This document shows positions 57,076-58,253 of a stretch of 58,253 nucleotides of DNA, piece after piece; position 1 is the first letter of the stretch, and each line of letters begins with the position of its first letter. A program made the position numbers and the translations under genes. The notes beneath the pieces are model-generated. The model saw only the letters and a program-made list of their open reading frames with translations, made no database searches and had not been told where the DNA came from. This DNA is from Kytococcus schroeteri (lineage in GTDB: Bacteria; Actinomycetota; Actinomycetes; Actinomycetales; Dermatophilaceae), in NCBI RefSeq assembly GCF_002847825.1, contig NZ_PKIZ01000002.1, forward strand, positions 1 through 58,253, in the 5' to 3' direction.

Positions 57076-58253
57076 TCAGTCCTCGTCGTCGAGCTTGATC
57101 GAGGAGGTCTGCTGCACCTGCATGAGGAACTCGCCGTTGCCGGTGGTCTTCTTCATGCGGTCCAGGAGCAGCTCCATCGCGGCCTGGGTGTCCAGCGCGG
57201 CGAGCACGCGGCGCAGCTTCCAGACCACCTTGAGCTCCTCGGCGTTGAGGAGGATCTCCTCCTTGCGGGTGCCCGAGGCGTTGACGTCGACGGCCGGGAA
57301 GACGCGACGGTCGGCCAGCTGGCGCGAGAGGCGCAGCTCCATGTTTCCCGTGCCCTTGAACTCCTCGAAGATCACCTCGTCCATCTTGGAGCCGGTCTCC
57401 ACCAGGGCGGTGGCGAGGATGGTGAGCGAGCCACCGTTCTCGATGTTGCGAGCGGCACCGAAGAAGCGCTTCGGCGGGTACAGCGCGCTGGAGTCCACAC
57501 CACCGGACAGGATGCGGCCGGAGGCCGGCGCCGCGATGTTGTAGGCGCGGCCCAGACGGGTGATGGAGTCCAGCAGCACCACGACGTCCTGGCCCATCTC
57601 CACGAGGCGCTTGGCGCGCTCGATGGCCAGCTCGGCCACGGTGGTGTGGTCGTCGGCCGGGCGGTCGAAGGTGGAGGCGATGACCTCACCCTTGACCGTG
57701 CGCTGCATGTCGGTGACCTCCTCGGGGCGCTCGTCCACCAGGACGATCATGAGGTGCACCTCGGGGTTGTTCTGCGTGATCGCGTTGGCGATCGACTGCA
57801 GGATCATGGTCTTTCCGGCCTTCGGCGGTGCCACGATGAGGCCGCGCTGGCCCTTGCCGATCGGCGCCACCAGGTCGATGACCCGGTTGGTGTAGTTCTT
57901 CTGCCCGGCCTCCAGGCGCATCCGCTGCTGCGGGTAGAGCGGGGTGAGCTTGCCGAACTCGACGCGGCGCTTGGCGTCCTCGGGGGACATGCCGTTCACC
58001 TGGTCGACCTTCACCAGGGCGTTGAACTTGTTCTTGTTCGCCTTCTGGTTGCGGCGGCCCTGCTGCGGCGCCGGCATCGACATGTCGTCGTCGAGGTCGT
58101 GGCGCGGCTTGATGCGGCCCACCACGGCGTCACCCTTGCGCAGACCGTGGCGCTTGATCATCTGCTGCGGCACGTAGATGTCGCTCGGGCCCGGCAGGTA
58201 ACCGGTCGTGCGCACGAAGCCGTACGAGTCGAAGACGTCCAGGATGCCCGCGA
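57076..58253 (-). CDS. rho: Transcription termination factor Rho, N terminus beyond the right edge
   Basis: The visible 392 codons run to the window end; reading continues as AGILDVFDSYGFVRTTGYLP, so the true start is outside. The RNA-binding cold-shock-like domain (SYGFVRTTGYLPGPSDIYVP) is followed by RNxxxKxNK-type insert residues (RRNQKANKNKFNALVKVDQV). The ATPase has P-loop VAPPKAGKT, VDERPEEVTDMQRTVKGEV and LLDSITRLGRAYN. SGGVDSSALYPPKRFFGAAR is also typical. The long Arg/Asp-rich N-terminal extension of actinobacterial Rho is expected beyond the edge. rpmE and prfA downstream of rho match the actinobacterial order, but here the nfeD operon lies in between. Confidence 0.96.
   Translation of the reverse strand, partial: AGILDVFDSYGFVRTTGYLPGPSDIYVPQQMIKRHGLRKGDAVVGRIKPRHDLDDDMSMPAPQQGRRNQKANKNKFNALVKVDQVNGMSPEDAKRRVEFGKLTPLYPQQRMRLEAGQKNYTNRVIDLVAPIGKGQRGLIVAPPKAGKTMILQSIANAITQNNPEVHLMIVLVDERPEEVTDMQRTVKGEVIASTFDRPADDHTTVAELAIERAKRLVEMGQDVVVLLDSITRLGRAYNIAAPASGRILSGGVDSSALYPPKRFFGAARNIENGGSLTILATALVETGSKMDEVIFEEFKGTGNMELRLSRQLADRRVFPAVDVNASGTRKEEILLNAEELKVVWKLRRVLAALDTQAAMELLLDRMKKTTGNGEFLMQVQQTSSIKLDDED

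Overview
The window is chromosomal DNA of a high-GC Gram-positive bacterium of the Actinomycetota. Evidence seen directly is the very high GC content (47 of 60 bases G/C at 1501-1560), frequent GTG starts, and lineage genes such as nucS, clgR, a DUF3046 gene beside recA, a MhuD-type heme oxygenase and a DUF2550 gene next to the ATP synthase cluster. Placement below phylum is inference. A pyruvate phosphate dikinase with its regulatory kinase/phosphatase would fit Propionibacteriales, but this is not proved here. No tRNA, rRNA or CRISPR array was found, and no gene-free stretch exceeds about 300 bases.

Left part (1-4974): the tail of an IS transposase at the edge, a secreted protein, a small rRNA-type methyltransferase, then a two-gene cassette (2003-3813) of clearly lower GC. 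The cassette encodes a ParA-like deviant Walker A ATPase and a HEPN protein with an intact Rx4H RNase motif, behind its own promoter. It ends 3 bases from a double-GNAT gene. It is the best candidate here for an undescribed conflict or defence-type system.

Middle left (5045-16473): tRNA modification (miaA, miaB), the PPDK regulator and ppdK, a truncated esterase, a heme-degrading monooxygenase, a pyroglutamyl-peptidase-like secreted protein, and the recA-recX block with DUF3046. Upstream of recA lie both a LexA box and a PafBC-type promoter motif.

Middle (16732-32629): Lhr helicase and endonuclease VIII (overlapping), then a minus-strand operon rimO-pgsA-cinA-clgR coupled by GTGA overlaps, an M19 dipeptidase, ftsK with an ion-channel gene, a SatD-like regulator with a membrane partner, and an L,D-transpeptidase.

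Right middle (32870-38260): a zinc-ribbon protein, a double 3-hydroxyacyl-CoA dehydrogenase, an ilv attenuator with leader peptide in front of a frameshifted ilvB-ilvD chimera, then nucS, a cobalamin adenosyltransferase, a DUF2550 gene and atpC.

Right part (38329-58253): a uracil permease and a 2-oxoglutarate oxygenase sit between atpC and the rest of the ATP synthase operon (atpI-atpZ-atpB-E-F-H-A-G-D, minus strand). Upstream are wecA, glyA, tsaC, a pentapeptide-repeat gene, prmC, prfA, rpmE, an NfeD/SPFH pair, and a rho gene cut by the right edge.

A recurring pattern is a -10-like hexamer (T/C)ANNNT placed 6-8 bases before the start codon of twelve genes, which predicts many leaderless mRNAs.
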